A stretch of 64,000 bases of DNA from Rhodospirillaceae bacterium. GTDB taxonomy: Bacteria; Pseudomonadota; Alphaproteobacteria; GCA-2731375. The stretch is from the NCBI GenBank assembly GCA_018701215.1, contig JABIWH010000057.1:186001-250000 (forward strand). The letters are read 5' to 3'. Positions 24,415 to 33,081 of the stretch are shown here, piece after piece (position 1 is the first letter of the stretch; each line of letters begins with the position of its first letter). A program made the translations under genes and the position numbers. The notes under the pieces are model-generated. The model saw only the letters and a program-made list of their open reading frames with translations, was not told where the DNA came from and searched no databases.

Positions 24415-25701
24415 CTATTCTAGCTCCGCGCTCTGCTGTTGCGCCAAAAGCCGCGCCGGCGTCTTCAAGAACAGCAATGCGATGATGGCGCAGCTTGCCG
24501 GGTATAGCGCCAATGCCAGCAAGGTCTCGCTGTAGCTGCCCAACAAATCGAAGGCGATGGCCAGGGGGATCGGGCCGATGGAGGCACCGGTAACCGCGAT
24601 CATCTGGCCAGTGCCCTGAATGGCGCCCAAATGCTTGCGGCCAAAATAGCGCGGCCAGACATAGCCGAAAAAGGTCATGGTGCAGCCATTGTTCAGACCG
24701 AAGGCGACGGCATAGATTATTGCCGTGGGCAGGTCATGCACCTGGGATGCACTGGTCAGCGAGGTGATCATGACGACGAGGCCAAAGGTGAAGACCCGCT
24801 TGGTTGGAAAACGGTCCAGGGCCCGGCCAACCAAGGGAATGGCAATAATCATCACCAGCGCCGAAATGGGAAAAATGCGCGCCGCCGCCGCTTCGCCCAG
24901 ACCTTGGGTGGTCAGGATCGAGACCTGGAAGAAATGCAGCGAGGTTACCAGCATGGACATCCCGAACAGGCCGGCGCAAAGGATCCAGAAGGTCGAGGTC
25001 GCCAAGGCTTCGCGCAAGGTCAGGCCAGTTTCGGCGGCGGCGGTCGCGGTGGTGTCCTCGCTGCTTGCCGCCGTCCCGTCGCCATCGGGCAGCAGGCCGA
25101 GATCTTCGGGCCGATTGTGAACCAGGAACAGCACCGGCGGCATCATCAACACCCAGGTGCTCACCCCCAGCCAGACCCAGGCCTCGCGCCAGCCGACCGT
25201 GTCGATCAGCCATTGCGACAGCGGTGGATGCACGGCCATGGAGGCGGAAAAACCCATGGCCATGAGGCCCAGGGCAAAGCCGCGCTTGCGGTCGAACCAG
25301 TGGGAAATCATATTGGAGCTGGTCAGCATCAGACTGCCCTGGCCCAGGAAGCGCAGGGCGGCAAAGCCGACCGCCAGCCATAGAAACCCGGCGGCGGCAC
25401 CAAAAGCCGCGCAGGCCAGACCCAGCAACAGGCTTACACCAAGCAGCATGCGGCGTGGACCAATCCGGTCCAGCAAGCGCCCCATCCAGGGTAATCCAAA
25501 GGCGGCAACCAGGGTGGCGAAGGCATAGGCGGATGAAACGGTGGTGGCGGACAGGCCCAGATCAGCCTGGATATGAACCAGAAAGACACTGAAGGTGTGG
25601 GATTGTCCGGGGCCGGAGACAAAGATGCCCAGGGCGGCCACGGCCAAAATGACCCAGCCGTAGAAAAAACGGCGATTGATACTCAGAGCCAGAGATTTCA
25701 T
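24415..25701 (-). CDS. MFS transporter, OFA/MCT-like
   Basis: A 428-aa twelve-helix major facilitator. The first loop and helix RRFFYGWVILAVAALGIFVSGPGQSHTFSVF, in two halves, and the motif-A-like GRLLDRIGPRRMLLG after helix 2 resemble the oxalate/formate and monocarboxylate carrier branch; MISHWFDRKRGFALGL is the matching segment at helix 4-5. The central loop (about 205-235) is acidic and alanine-rich. Carboxylate uptake is therefore plausible but unproven. It starts at ATG 25701 without a clear ribosome-binding site and stands alone on the minus strand, separated from the thiolase gene by a terminator. Confidence 0.87.
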   Translation of the reverse strand: MKSLALSINRRFFYGWVILAVAALGIFVSGPGQSHTFSVFLVHIQADLGLSATTVSSAYAFATLVAAFGLPWMGRLLDRIGPRRMLLGVSLLLGLACAAFGAAAGFLWLAVGFAALRFLGQGSLMLTSSNMISHWFDRKRGFALGLMAMGFSASMAVHPPLSQWLIDTVGWREAWVWLGVSTWVLMMPPVLFLVHNRPEDLGLLPDGDGTAASSEDTTATAAAETGLTLREALATSTFWILCAGLFGMSMLVTSLHFFQVSILTTQGLGEAAAARIFPISALVMIIAIPLVGRALDRFPTKRVFTFGLVVMITSLTSASQVHDLPTAIIYAVAFGLNNGCTMTFFGYVWPRYFGRKHLGAIQGTGQMIAVTGASIGPIPLAIAFDLLGSYSETLLALALYPASCAIIALLFLKTPARLLAQQQSAELE

Positions 25702-25872
25702 TTTGGGTTAGGTCGTCCAGACTAAGGCATCAGGCGGTACAAGCCCGGATGCGGGGGAATAGTTGCCGAATATAGTATCACATTTTGAAGCAATATAACG
25801 CGACCGATCACCGCCCGTCAAAAGCGTCTGAACGGCATCCGCTGGGCCATCGCGGCGACAGGCTTTCAGGAC

Positions 25873-25903
25873 AAAAAAAGGGGACGCCGCGGCGTCCCCT
25901 TTT
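25873..25903 (-). terminator. Intrinsic terminator after the thiolase gene
   Basis: The perfect inverted repeat GGGGACGCC-GC-GGCGTCCCC (25880-25899) is followed on the minus strand by seven T (the A-run at 25873-25879) and flanked on the other side by four T. It ends the HMGCS-like/thiolase transcript and could also work in the plus direction. Confidence 0.88.
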
Positions 25904-25929
25904 CCGAATGTGTCTTCAGCCGTCTTGGA

Positions 25930-27132
25930 TCAGGCGCCCTCGCGGCCGATAATGGCCACTGAAGAGACGTTCTGATGGGGCTGACCGCCAAGATTGTGGG
26001 TCATCCCGAAGGTTGGATCCTTCAACTGGCGCGGGCCGGCCCGGCCGAGCAGCTGGTTGTACATTTCGTACAGCATCCGCAAGCCAGAAGCACCGATCGG
26101 GTGGCCAAAGCATTTCAGGCCGCCATCGATCTGGCATGGTACCTGGCCGTCGGCATTGTAGAAGCCGTCGAGAACGTCGCGCCAGGCTTCGCCTTCGTTG
26201 GAGATGTACAGATCCTCCATGGTCACCATCTCGGTGATCGAGAAGCAGTCATGGCACTCGAACATGGAGATCTGATCCCGTGGCTTCTCGATTCCGGCCT
26301 CTTTATAGGCCCGCTCGGAGGCCTTGCGGGTGGTCAGGAAATAGCTGCCGTCCCAGGAGTTATGGCCTGATTCCTGACCGTTCGACACGGCCAGTTGCAG
26401 GGCCTTAACGGTGATCCGGTCGTTCTTGCCCAATGCCTTGGCAATTTCCGGCGTGGTCACGATGGCGCAGGCGGAACCGTCCGAGACACCGCAGCAATCG
26501 AACAGACCCAAGGGGGCCGCGATCATTGGTGCGTTCAGAACTGTTTCCAAGGGGATCTCTTTTTGCAGATGAGCCTTGGGGTTCTTGGCGCCGTTGGCGT
26601 GGCTTTTCACCGAAATGGTGCCGATGGCTTTCTTCACCGTCTCCATGTCAACGCCATGCTTTTCCGAATAGGCGGTGGCCAGCTGAGCGAAGCCGCCAGG
26701 CGCGGAACCGTTATTGCGGATCATGTCATTGAGGGGCCCGGCACCGCGTTGGGGCAGGCCGCCATAGCCGGTGTCTTTCAGTTTTTCGACACCAACCGCC
26801 AAGGCGATATCGGCAGCACCCGAGGCAACCGCGTAAACCGCACCGCGGAAGGCTTCCGTGCCCGAGGCGCAAAAGTTCTCAACCCGGGTGACGGGGATGT
26901 TGGGCAAGCGTAGCGCCACGGACAGCGGTACGCCGGATTTACCAACGTGCACTTCCTCAATCGCGGTGGCGAACCAGGCCGCATCAATCTGGCTGGTTTC
27001 GATGCCGGCGTCGATCAGGGCTTCCTGATAGGCTTCGACAATCAAATCTTCGGCATCGCAATCCCAACGCTCCCCGAATTTCGAGCAACCCATGCCAAGA
27101 ATAGCGACTTTATCTCTAATACCTGTGGCCAT
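25930..27132 (-). CDS. Thiolase-family acyltransferase (SCP2-thiolase-like)
   Basis: This 400-aa thiolase-fold protein keeps the nucleophilic Cys88 (VENFCASGTEAFRGA) and the catalytic His344 (CFGHPIGASG), but at the NEAFA position it reads MFECHDCFSITE, a feature of the non-decarboxylating SCP-x/lipid-transfer-type branch. It could cleave 3-ketoacyl-CoA of steroids, branched chains or other bulky acids, or condense acetyl-CoA. AAGGAG eight bases before ATG 27132 is a strong ribosome-binding site. It follows the HMGCS-like/DUF35 gene by 21 bp, the pairing known from archaeal acetoacetyl-CoA thiolase/HMGCS/DUF35 complexes and from Ltp2-type enzymes that need a DUF35 partner. A terminator follows. 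Confidence 0.88.
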   Translation of the reverse strand: MATGIRDKVAILGMGCSKFGERWDCDAEDLIVEAYQEALIDAGIETSQIDAAWFATAIEEVHVGKSGVPLSVALRLPNIPVTRVENFCASGTEAFRGAVYAVASGAADIALAVGVEKLKDTGYGGLPQRGAGPLNDMIRNNGSAPGGFAQLATAYSEKHGVDMETVKKAIGTISVKSHANGAKNPKAHLQKEIPLETVLNAPMIAAPLGLFDCCGVSDGSACAIVTTPEIAKALGKNDRITVKALQLAVSNGQESGHNSWDGSYFLTTRKASERAYKEAGIEKPRDQISMFECHDCFSITEMVTMEDLYISNEGEAWRDVLDGFYNADGQVPCQIDGGLKCFGHPIGASGLRMLYEMYNQLLGRAGPRQLKDPTFGMTHNLGGQPHQNVSSVAIIGREGA

Positions 27133-27153
27133 TTTTCGTTCTCCTTATCGCGC

Positions 27154-28599
27154 CTAAATCTTCGGCGCCGCTTTCCAGAAATATTTGTTGAAATTACGCT
27201 TTTCGTCGGCCGCCTTGATGCGGAACACCATGCGGAATTCGTCGCCGACCGCCACGCCGCCTTCATCGACGTCCGTGAAGTCGGCCATCATGCGGCCGCC
27301 CTCGCCAAACGTGACCATGCCGAAGTGATGGGGCGGGTCCGGCGCATAGGTCAGATTATCAGCGGTCCAGGACTGGATCATGGCCGAGGTCTCCGACATC
27401 CGGTGATCTTCCTGGGTGTTGATGGCGCCGCAATTCGGGTTCACGCATATCCGCGCTTTTGGATACTGCACGGTGCCGCATTGCTCGCACTTGCCGCCAA
27501 CGAAGCCGATGACCATTTCCTTGTTCCGGTACAACGTGGTCAGCGCGGTCTGCTTATCCGTTTCCGAACGCAGGCCGCCGTCCTGTTCCACCAGATTGTT
27601 GAAGGCCAGGAACTTGTTGTAGTTGCCTTCTTCCTTGCGATGGGCCAGATGGCCCTTGATGCCCTTCCGGTTGGACATGGTGGACAATTTGTCCGTGGTG
27701 CGGAAGACCAAGGCGTCACAGCCCTGACCCCAACCGATCACCATGATGGTCTCGCCCGGCTTGGCGTCTTGCAGGCAATCCACCAGCATGACCAGGGCAT
27801 GGGATGTGCCCGACTCGCCCATCACATTATGCAGATTGTCGCGCGCCGCTTCCGGCTTGATGCCGCATGCCTTGGCTACCATGCCCGCGATGTTGCGGAT
27901 GGTGCCGGGCATAACGAAATGGTCGATGTCATCGGCGCTGAGGCCGGTTTCGTCCAGGGCGGCTTGTACCCCACCAGGAACGATCTTCATATAGCCTTCG
28001 TCGCGGATCCAGCGTTCTTCCCAGTTATAGTCGAAGTCCGCGTTCTGGCCGCGATAATGATCCACGAAATCCACGGCGACCTGACCGGCGCCGACGAATT
28101 CAGCCACCACATCGTCGTTGCCCAGCAACAGGGCCGCGCCGCCGTCGCCGAACATTAATTCGTTGGTGTTGGCGGTCTGGCTGCGGCGATGTTCGCCGGT
28201 CGCGAACAGCGCGCTGCCGCCCGTGCCCTTGGCCACGCTCAAGGCATTGATCAGGCCGGAGGTGGCGGCCCGTTGGGACGAGGTGATGTCCATGGTCATC
28301 ATGTTCTGGCCCAGGTTCAGGGCGGTGCCCAGGATGCCCGAGTTCTGCCGATCCGTGAACGGCAACGTGGTCGAGGCCAGATAGATCGCCTTGATGTCAT
28401 CGGGCCGGGCCTTGTCCAGGCAATCGCGGGATGCTTCGACCGCCATGGTCAGGGCATCCTCGTCCCAATTGCACATGGAGCGCTCGCCCTTGCTGTAGGC
28501 CTTCAGGCCGCCGTTAAACCAGCTGACGTTCTCCAAAATCACGCTTCGCGGCAGCCGCCGCCGGGGCACATAGCCGCCGTACGCTGTAATACCAACCAT
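27154..28599 (-). CDS. HMG-CoA synthase-like domain fused to zinc-ribbon/DUF35 OB-fold
   Basis: The 481-aa protein has an N-terminal thiolase-fold domain like HMG-CoA synthase/KAS III (about 1-305: GITAYGGYVPRRRL, then FGDGGAALLLG) and a C-terminal DUF35 module (about 330-481) with a four-cysteine zinc ribbon at Cys371, Cys374, Cys385 and Cys390 and an OB-fold (AMIQSWTADNLTYAP onward). In HMG-CoA synthases the nucleophile lies in DTTNACYGGTAAL; the aligned stretch here is DITSSQRAATSGL, so Cys is replaced by Gln109. The Asn motif is GESGTSHAL. True HMG-CoA synthesis by the usual ping-pong route is therefore doubtful. AAGGGAAGAG precedes ATG 28599, and the thiolase gene follows 21 bp after its stop. 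Confidence 0.82.
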   Translation of the reverse strand: MVGITAYGGYVPRRRLPRSVILENVSWFNGGLKAYSKGERSMCNWDEDALTMAVEASRDCLDKARPDDIKAIYLASTTLPFTDRQNSGILGTALNLGQNMMTMDITSSQRAATSGLINALSVAKGTGGSALFATGEHRRSQTANTNELMFGDGGAALLLGNDDVVAEFVGAGQVAVDFVDHYRGQNADFDYNWEERWIRDEGYMKIVPGGVQAALDETGLSADDIDHFVMPGTIRNIAGMVAKACGIKPEAARDNLHNVMGESGTSHALVMLVDCLQDAKPGETIMVIGWGQGCDALVFRTTDKLSTMSNRKGIKGHLAHRKEEGNYNKFLAFNNLVEQDGGLRSETDKQTALTTLYRNKEMVIGFVGGKCEQCGTVQYPKARICVNPNCGAINTQEDHRMSETSAMIQSWTADNLTYAPDPPHHFGMVTFGEGGRMMADFTDVDEGGVAVGDEFRMVFRIKAADEKRNFNKYFWKAAPKI

Positions 28600-28970
28600 T
28601 CGCTCTTCCCTTCACGGGGCCGGCAACGCCAAAGACAACGCCAGCCCGCACAATTATTGCATCTTGTATTCAGAGCTAACTTACCAGAGCGGGGTTTTGC
28701 GTCAAGGGAAGTGCATATTGCCTGTCAGTAACATGTGTCGGACAGTGCAGGTAGGATCGGGGTTACCTCAACCTGCCCCCCCGCCGTGGGGGAATCATCG
28801 GGACTGAGAAGCACCTCCTTGCGCCGCTTTCCTCGCTGGGCAACTTGGTGCTGAACGCCTGATACGACGACGCGTGCTAATTGGGCCATGCTTGATCATG
28901 GCGCATATCGATGATTGTGTTAATTTGACTATTAAACTATTGCTATAACTAAACTGTCACCATAACTAAC
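28600..28970. other. Gene-less spacer upstream of the HMGCS-like gene
   Basis: No credible gene is seen here. On the minus strand TTGACG (28700-28705) lies about 100 bp before the HMGCS-like start, with only a weak -10 match near AAGTTA, so it is a tentative promoter. The part 28905-28970 is AT-rich and carries ATAACTAA twice, 17 bp apart (28945-28952 and 28962-28969). The first repeat copy (28971 onward) begins directly after it. Confidence 0.5.
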
Positions 28971-29078
28971 GCTCGAATTTGGGGTATAGGCGGACGCTAA
29001 CCTGACGCAGCCTGATGCTTGAAGAGTGCCATCAGCGGCCTGTTAGAAACTTCTAATAAATAGAACCTAGATGCCAGC
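28971..29078 (+). repeat. Dispersed intergenic repeat, copy 1
   Basis: This copy runs from GCTCGAATTTGGGGTATAGG to CCTAGATGCCAG. Its right half contains GTGCCATCAGCGGCCTGTTA and the palindrome TTAG-AAACTT-CTAA (29043-29056). From GTGCC to GATGCCAG it matches copy 3 at 44 of 52 positions. It lies about 220 bp before the plus-strand exporter gene at 29301. The rest of the spacer, 29079-29300, holds nothing I recognise. Confidence 0.72.
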
Positions 29079-29300
29079 GAGCAGGAGCCGTCCACGGCAT
29101 CAATAGCAGACAATGTTCAGGACACCACGAGCATGAAATTGCGCCGCCCGGAAAATGTTCTCATATTGGCAATAATGAGCGACTTCGGCTTCGGACAGAC
29201 GTTTCGTCACCACGCGACCTCCCAACCTTGTTGCTGGCGAACAGTATAGCCGAACATTTGGGTTTCGCCGAAATCAACTCCGACCCGCTATAGTGCCGCC

Positions 29301-30821
29301 ATGGTGATTGCAGATGCAACCGTGGCCGAGATGTCACCCGGCCAGCGCTATATGGTCCTGGTCACGGTGTCGTCGGCAACGATGCTCTATGCCATGACCT
29401 TGACCATTGCCAATGTCGTGCTGCCGCAGATGCGCGGCACATTTTCCGCATCGCCGGAAGAAATCGCCTGGGTCGTGACGTTCAACTTGGTGGCAACTGC
29501 CGTCGTCACCCCGATCTCCGGCTGGATGGCCAACCGCTTTGGCCGGCGCAATGTGATGCTGGTCTCGGCCCTGGGTTTCACGATCGCAACGATATTTTGT
29601 GGTCTGGCCGAGTCGTTGGAAGCCATCGTGCTGTACCGCATCGCCCAAGGCGCGTTCGGCGCACCCTTGGTGCCCATCGCCCAGTCCACGCTGCTCGACA
29701 CTTTTCCCCGGGAACAGCATAGCCTAGTTACTGCGTTGTTTGGCTTTGGCGTGGTCCTGGGGCCGATCATCGGCCCCACCGTAGGCGGCGCGGTCGCCGA
29801 AGCGCAAAATTGGCGCTGGGCGTTCTTTCTGATCGTGCCGTTTGCGCTGCTAACGGTGCTGGGAATATTTCTCTTCATCCGGGATCGAAAGCGCACCGAA
29901 CCCCCGCGGCGCCTGGATTGGACCGGCTTTCTCGCCTTGGCAATAGCGCTGGCCGCGATGCAGTTGATGTTTGGCCGCGGCGAGCGTAATTCCTGGTTCG
30001 AATCGACGGAAACGATCATTGAAGCGGCGCTCGCCGCCGTCGCCATCTACCTGTTCGTGATCCATTCCCTAACTAGCAAGCAGCCGTTTATCAGCTTCAG
30101 CCTGTTTCACAACCGAAACTATTCAGTCGGCATTTGCCTGGCCTTTATTTTTGGCATGTTGAACTTCACGCTGATGGTGCTGACTCCGACCATGTTGCAG
30201 GATCTGCGAGGCTATCCGGATTCGACCATCGGCATGCTGCTGGCGACCCGGGGTATAGGCAGTATCGCCGCGGTGTTTGTCGTCGTCCGTGTTTCCAACT
30301 GGGACCCGCGGATGGCTCTTTCCATCGGCTTCACCTGTCAGGCCTTGTCTGGTTATGCGATGTCGCAACTTGATATCAACATGACTTACTGGGACATCGC
30401 CTGGACCAGCACCTTGCAGGGCTTCGGCATCGGCATGTCCTGGGTGCCGCTGACCTTGATCATGTTCTCGACCGTCAAGCCGGAACGCCTGGATGAAGCT
30501 TCGGCGGTCTTTCACATGTTAAGGAATTTCGCCGCCAGCCTTTTTATCTCGATCAGCATCGCCATCGTCGTGCGTTCGACCTTCATCAACACCATGGCCC
30601 TGAATGAATTCATCTCGCTGTTCAACAAATCCTTGTTGTTTCCCAGCGTGACCGGACCGCTCGATTTTGCCGATATCAACAGCCTGGCCCTGGCCGGCAG
30701 CGAAATCCGGCGGCAGGCGATCATGATCGGCTATATCAACGTCTTCAAACTGTTCACGGTTTTATCGGTTCTGCCGATCCCCTTTATCTGGCTGGCCAAG
30801 CTGCCAAGATATGATCGCTAG
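29301..30821 (+). CDS. MFS multidrug exporter, DHA2 (14-helix, EmrB/QacA-like) family
   Basis: A 506-aa protein with about fourteen hydrophobic segments. It has the DHA2 motifs: TIANVVLPQMRGTFSAS, motif A GWMANRFGRRNVMLVSALG, and motif C GFGVVLGPIIGPTVGG. EmrB-type pumps normally work with a periplasmic adaptor (EmrA/HlyD), and none is encoded nearby. A clear paralogue lies at 40103-41605 on the opposite strand; shared segments include the DHA2 helix-1 region, GERNxWF and LQxLRGYPxxTIGxLLAxRG. ATG 29301 is the start, with no obvious ribosome-binding site. A copy of the dispersed repeat lies upstream. Confidence 0.9.
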   Translation: MVIADATVAEMSPGQRYMVLVTVSSATMLYAMTLTIANVVLPQMRGTFSASPEEIAWVVTFNLVATAVVTPISGWMANRFGRRNVMLVSALGFTIATIFCGLAESLEAIVLYRIAQGAFGAPLVPIAQSTLLDTFPREQHSLVTALFGFGVVLGPIIGPTVGGAVAEAQNWRWAFFLIVPFALLTVLGIFLFIRDRKRTEPPRRLDWTGFLALAIALAAMQLMFGRGERNSWFESTETIIEAALAAVAIYLFVIHSLTSKQPFISFSLFHNRNYSVGICLAFIFGMLNFTLMVLTPTMLQDLRGYPDSTIGMLLATRGIGSIAAVFVVVRVSNWDPRMALSIGFTCQALSGYAMSQLDINMTYWDIAWTSTLQGFGIGMSWVPLTLIMFSTVKPERLDEASAVFHMLRNFAASLFISISIAIVVRSTFINTMALNEFISLFNKSLLFPSVTGPLDFADINSLALAGSEIRRQAIMIGYINVFKLFTVLSVLPIPFIWLAKLPRYDR

Positions 30822-30937
30822 CCCGGATTCGTCACGAGTGATTCAAAAAAGTATTGATTGTTGCGATGGTTCGGGGTTTTCGGATGCTGGCTTGTTGGTA
30901 TGGTTCTTTGGGCGCCGGTTTGGGCGAGTAATCGGCT

Positions 30938-31026
30938 ACTGGGTTCAAAGCGGTAATCGCCGCTCGTGCTGTTTTGGCCCCCTTCGTGCCAAAAGGCGAC
31001 ATTCGAGACATCGAGACGCACTAGCC
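30938..31026 (+). repeat. Dispersed intergenic repeat, copy 2 (diverged)
   Basis: The left core AGCGGTAATCG (30949-30959) resembles AGCGGAAATAG of copy 5, and GTGCCAAAAGGCGACAT (30986-31002) matches copy 5 at 16 of 17 bases. The right part is degenerate, with only CTAGCC remaining. It ends about 100 bp before the leuC start. The remaining spacer 30822-30937 shows no recognised element. Confidence 0.6.
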
Positions 31027-31125
31027 AAGTTGATGGAGAAACGACCGCTCGATTGCTAATCTAAGCAATGGCGCTGCCTTCAGGGCCAGGCACATTTGGA
31101 GGAGGAAGTGAGGTGAGGCATCACG

Positions 31126-32532
31126 ATGCTAAATGCGTACACGTTGTACGACAAGATTTGGGAAAGCCACGTCGTCCACGAGCTCCAGGACGCCTTTTGG
31201 AATCTCTACATCGATCGCCATCTTGTGCATGAGTTCACCAGCCCGCAGGCTTTCGAAGGGCTGCGGGCAGGCGGTCGCAAAGTGCGGCGCCCCGACGCAA
31301 CATTGGCCGTTGTAGACCACACCGTGCCGACGACCGGTCGCAATCGGGTCATAGATGACAAGGGAAGTCGGCTTCTGGTCAAAACGCTGAGAGAGAACTG
31401 CGAAACCTTCGGCGTTCCTCTCTTCGACATGAACGATCCACGCCAGGGTATCGTCCACGTCATCGGCCCGGAGCAAGGCTTCAGCCAACCTGGCACCACC
31501 ATCGCCTGCGGCGACGCACACGCCGCCACGCATGGCGCCTTCGGCGCGCTTGCCTTCGCGATTGGCATCACGGAGGTGGAGAATGTGCTGGCAACTCAAA
31601 CGCTGTTCCAACAGCGCTCTCAAAACATGAAGGTTACCGTCGAAGGAAATTTGCCGATAGGTTGCTCGGCGAAGGACCTAATCCTGTCGATTATTGGCAA
31701 GGTCGGCACCGCGGGAGGCGCCGGACACGTGATCGAGTATGCCGGCCCGGCGATCAGCGCTCTATCTATGGAAGGCCGAATGACGGTGTGCAATATGAGC
31801 ATTGAAATGGGTGCGCGGGCCGGCCTTATCGCGCCTGACGAGACCACGTTCGCTTACATGAAGGGCCGGCCCATGGCGCCCCAGGGCGCCGATTTCGACG
31901 CTGCTGTCGAATACTGGAAGACACTGTCGAGCGATACCGGAGCGCGTTACGATACCAAAGTGACGCTCGAAGCCGGCGAAATAATGCCCCACGTCACTTG
32001 GGGCACCAGTCCCGAGGATGTGCTGCCGATCACGGCCTCCGTCCCTGATCCCACAGCGGTATCCGAACCTGACAAACGGGCTTCGATGGAGCGGGCACTG
32101 ACCTATATGGGTCTCGAAGCCGGTGAGCCATTGGCCGGGATCACCATCGACCGGGTTTTTATCGGCTCCTGTACCAACGGCCGGATCGAGGATTTGAGGG
32201 TTGCCGCCGAAGTCGCTAAGGGCCGCAAGGTCGCTGCAAACGTCAACGCCATCGTCGTGCCGGGCTCTGGTCTGGTCAAGATCGAGGCCGAGTCAGAGGG
32301 TCTGGACAAAATCTTTCTCGAGGCTGGATTCGAATGGCGCGAACCTGGCTGTTCGATGTGCATAGCGATGAACGCTGATCACCTGGAACCGGGCGAACGC
32401 TGTGCTTCAACCTCGAACCGGAACTTCGCGGGCTGGCAGGGGTTCGGCGGGAGGACCCATTTGATCAGCCCCGCGATGGCCGCCGCCGCCGCCGTAACGG
32501 GCCACCTGACCGACGTGCGCAAACTGACCTGA
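31126..32532 (+). CDS. leuC: 3-isopropylmalate dehydratase large subunit (LeuC-like)
   Basis: This 468-aa aconitase-superfamily protein fits LeuC, which with LeuD isomerises 2- to 3-isopropylmalate in leucine synthesis through a [4Fe-4S] cluster. The cluster cysteines are Cys349 (FIGSCTNGR), Cys409 and Cys412 (EPGCSMCIAM). DHTVPTT, CGDAHAATHGAFG and NRNFAGWQGFGGRTHLISP are conserved. AGGTGAGG (31111-31118) precedes ATG 31126. No LeuD small-subunit gene follows: after the stop there is a GAGGAGACAG site without a matching reading frame, then a repeat copy. Its partner must be encoded elsewhere, or this is a paralogous hydratase with another substrate. Confidence 0.9.
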   Translation: MLNAYTLYDKIWESHVVHELQDAFWNLYIDRHLVHEFTSPQAFEGLRAGGRKVRRPDATLAVVDHTVPTTGRNRVIDDKGSRLLVKTLRENCETFGVPLFDMNDPRQGIVHVIGPEQGFSQPGTTIACGDAHAATHGAFGALAFAIGITEVENVLATQTLFQQRSQNMKVTVEGNLPIGCSAKDLILSIIGKVGTAGGAGHVIEYAGPAISALSMEGRMTVCNMSIEMGARAGLIAPDETTFAYMKGRPMAPQGADFDAAVEYWKTLSSDTGARYDTKVTLEAGEIMPHVTWGTSPEDVLPITASVPDPTAVSEPDKRASMERALTYMGLEAGEPLAGITIDRVFIGSCTNGRIEDLRVAAEVAKGRKVAANVNAIVVPGSGLVKIEAESEGLDKIFLEAGFEWREPGCSMCIAMNADHLEPGERCASTSNRNFAGWQGFGGRTHLISPAMAAAAAVTGHLTDVRKLT

Positions 32533-32610
32533 GGAGACAGATATAGAAAACTCCGGCACATTCGACGAACTGTTTCAAACCCGGAAAGGAGAATTTTTGA
32601 TGTCATGGTC

Positions 32611-32714
32611 GCTACTGGGGGAATACCGGAAATGGACCTGACGCAAGGTGATGCTCGAGTCGTGCCACAACCAGACTGTTAGCAATGCATAATATATGAC
32701 ACCTAGATGCCGGC
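32611..32714 (+). repeat. Dispersed intergenic repeat, copy 3 (leuC-SDR spacer)
   Basis: This copy holds GGACCTGACGCAAGGTGATG and GTGCCACAACCAGACTGTTA, then the imperfect palindrome TTAG-CAATGC-ATAA (32679-32692) and CCTAGATGCCGG. The CCTGACGCA...TGATGCT part matches copy 1 closely. It ends about 370 bp before the SDR gene at 33082. In the rest of the 549-bp spacer I see only GAGGAGACAG (about 32531-32540), a ribosome-binding-like site with no reading frame. Confidence 0.7.
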
Positions 32715-33081
32715 AGGTTGGTGCCGACCAATGCATTATGACCGGACAGTCCGCCGTCGAGCTCCCGGAACCGGCCTGCTCGCTTATTCGGCCTGCTTTA
32801 CGTTCTGCGCGATCCGCCGTTCGCAACGGTGTCTGTATGATCGGCAGCCACTCCAGAGCGGCGAGACGTATGGCTGGCGGCGGGACAGATGCACCTGAAA
32901 TTTTGCTGCACGGCGCCCCCAGCGATTTGGCCAGTTCGTTTGACCGATCCATGCGGCCGGCACGCTGCATCCCACGAGTGCCCGTGGCGGAAATTCGTTG
33001 GAAAGTCGCCTTCGGCGGCAGTATCCTCACGGGAGGCAATCCAAATGGAGAATGCCGGATTAATGGAGAACATTTTAAGCC

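Noticed and set aside
27154..28599. Annotation as a true HMG-CoA synthase of a mevalonate pathway
   Set aside because: The nucleophilic Cys is replaced by Gln in the aligned motif and no other mevalonate gene is in the window.
30811..31059. 82-codon open frame downstream of the exporter gene
   Set aside because: It overlaps the exporter end and repeat copy 2 and resembles the spurious short proteins produced by intergenic repeats.
32533..32610. A leuD start after leuC
   Set aside because: The frame after GAGGAGACAG has no start codon at the right place and no LeuD-like sequence.
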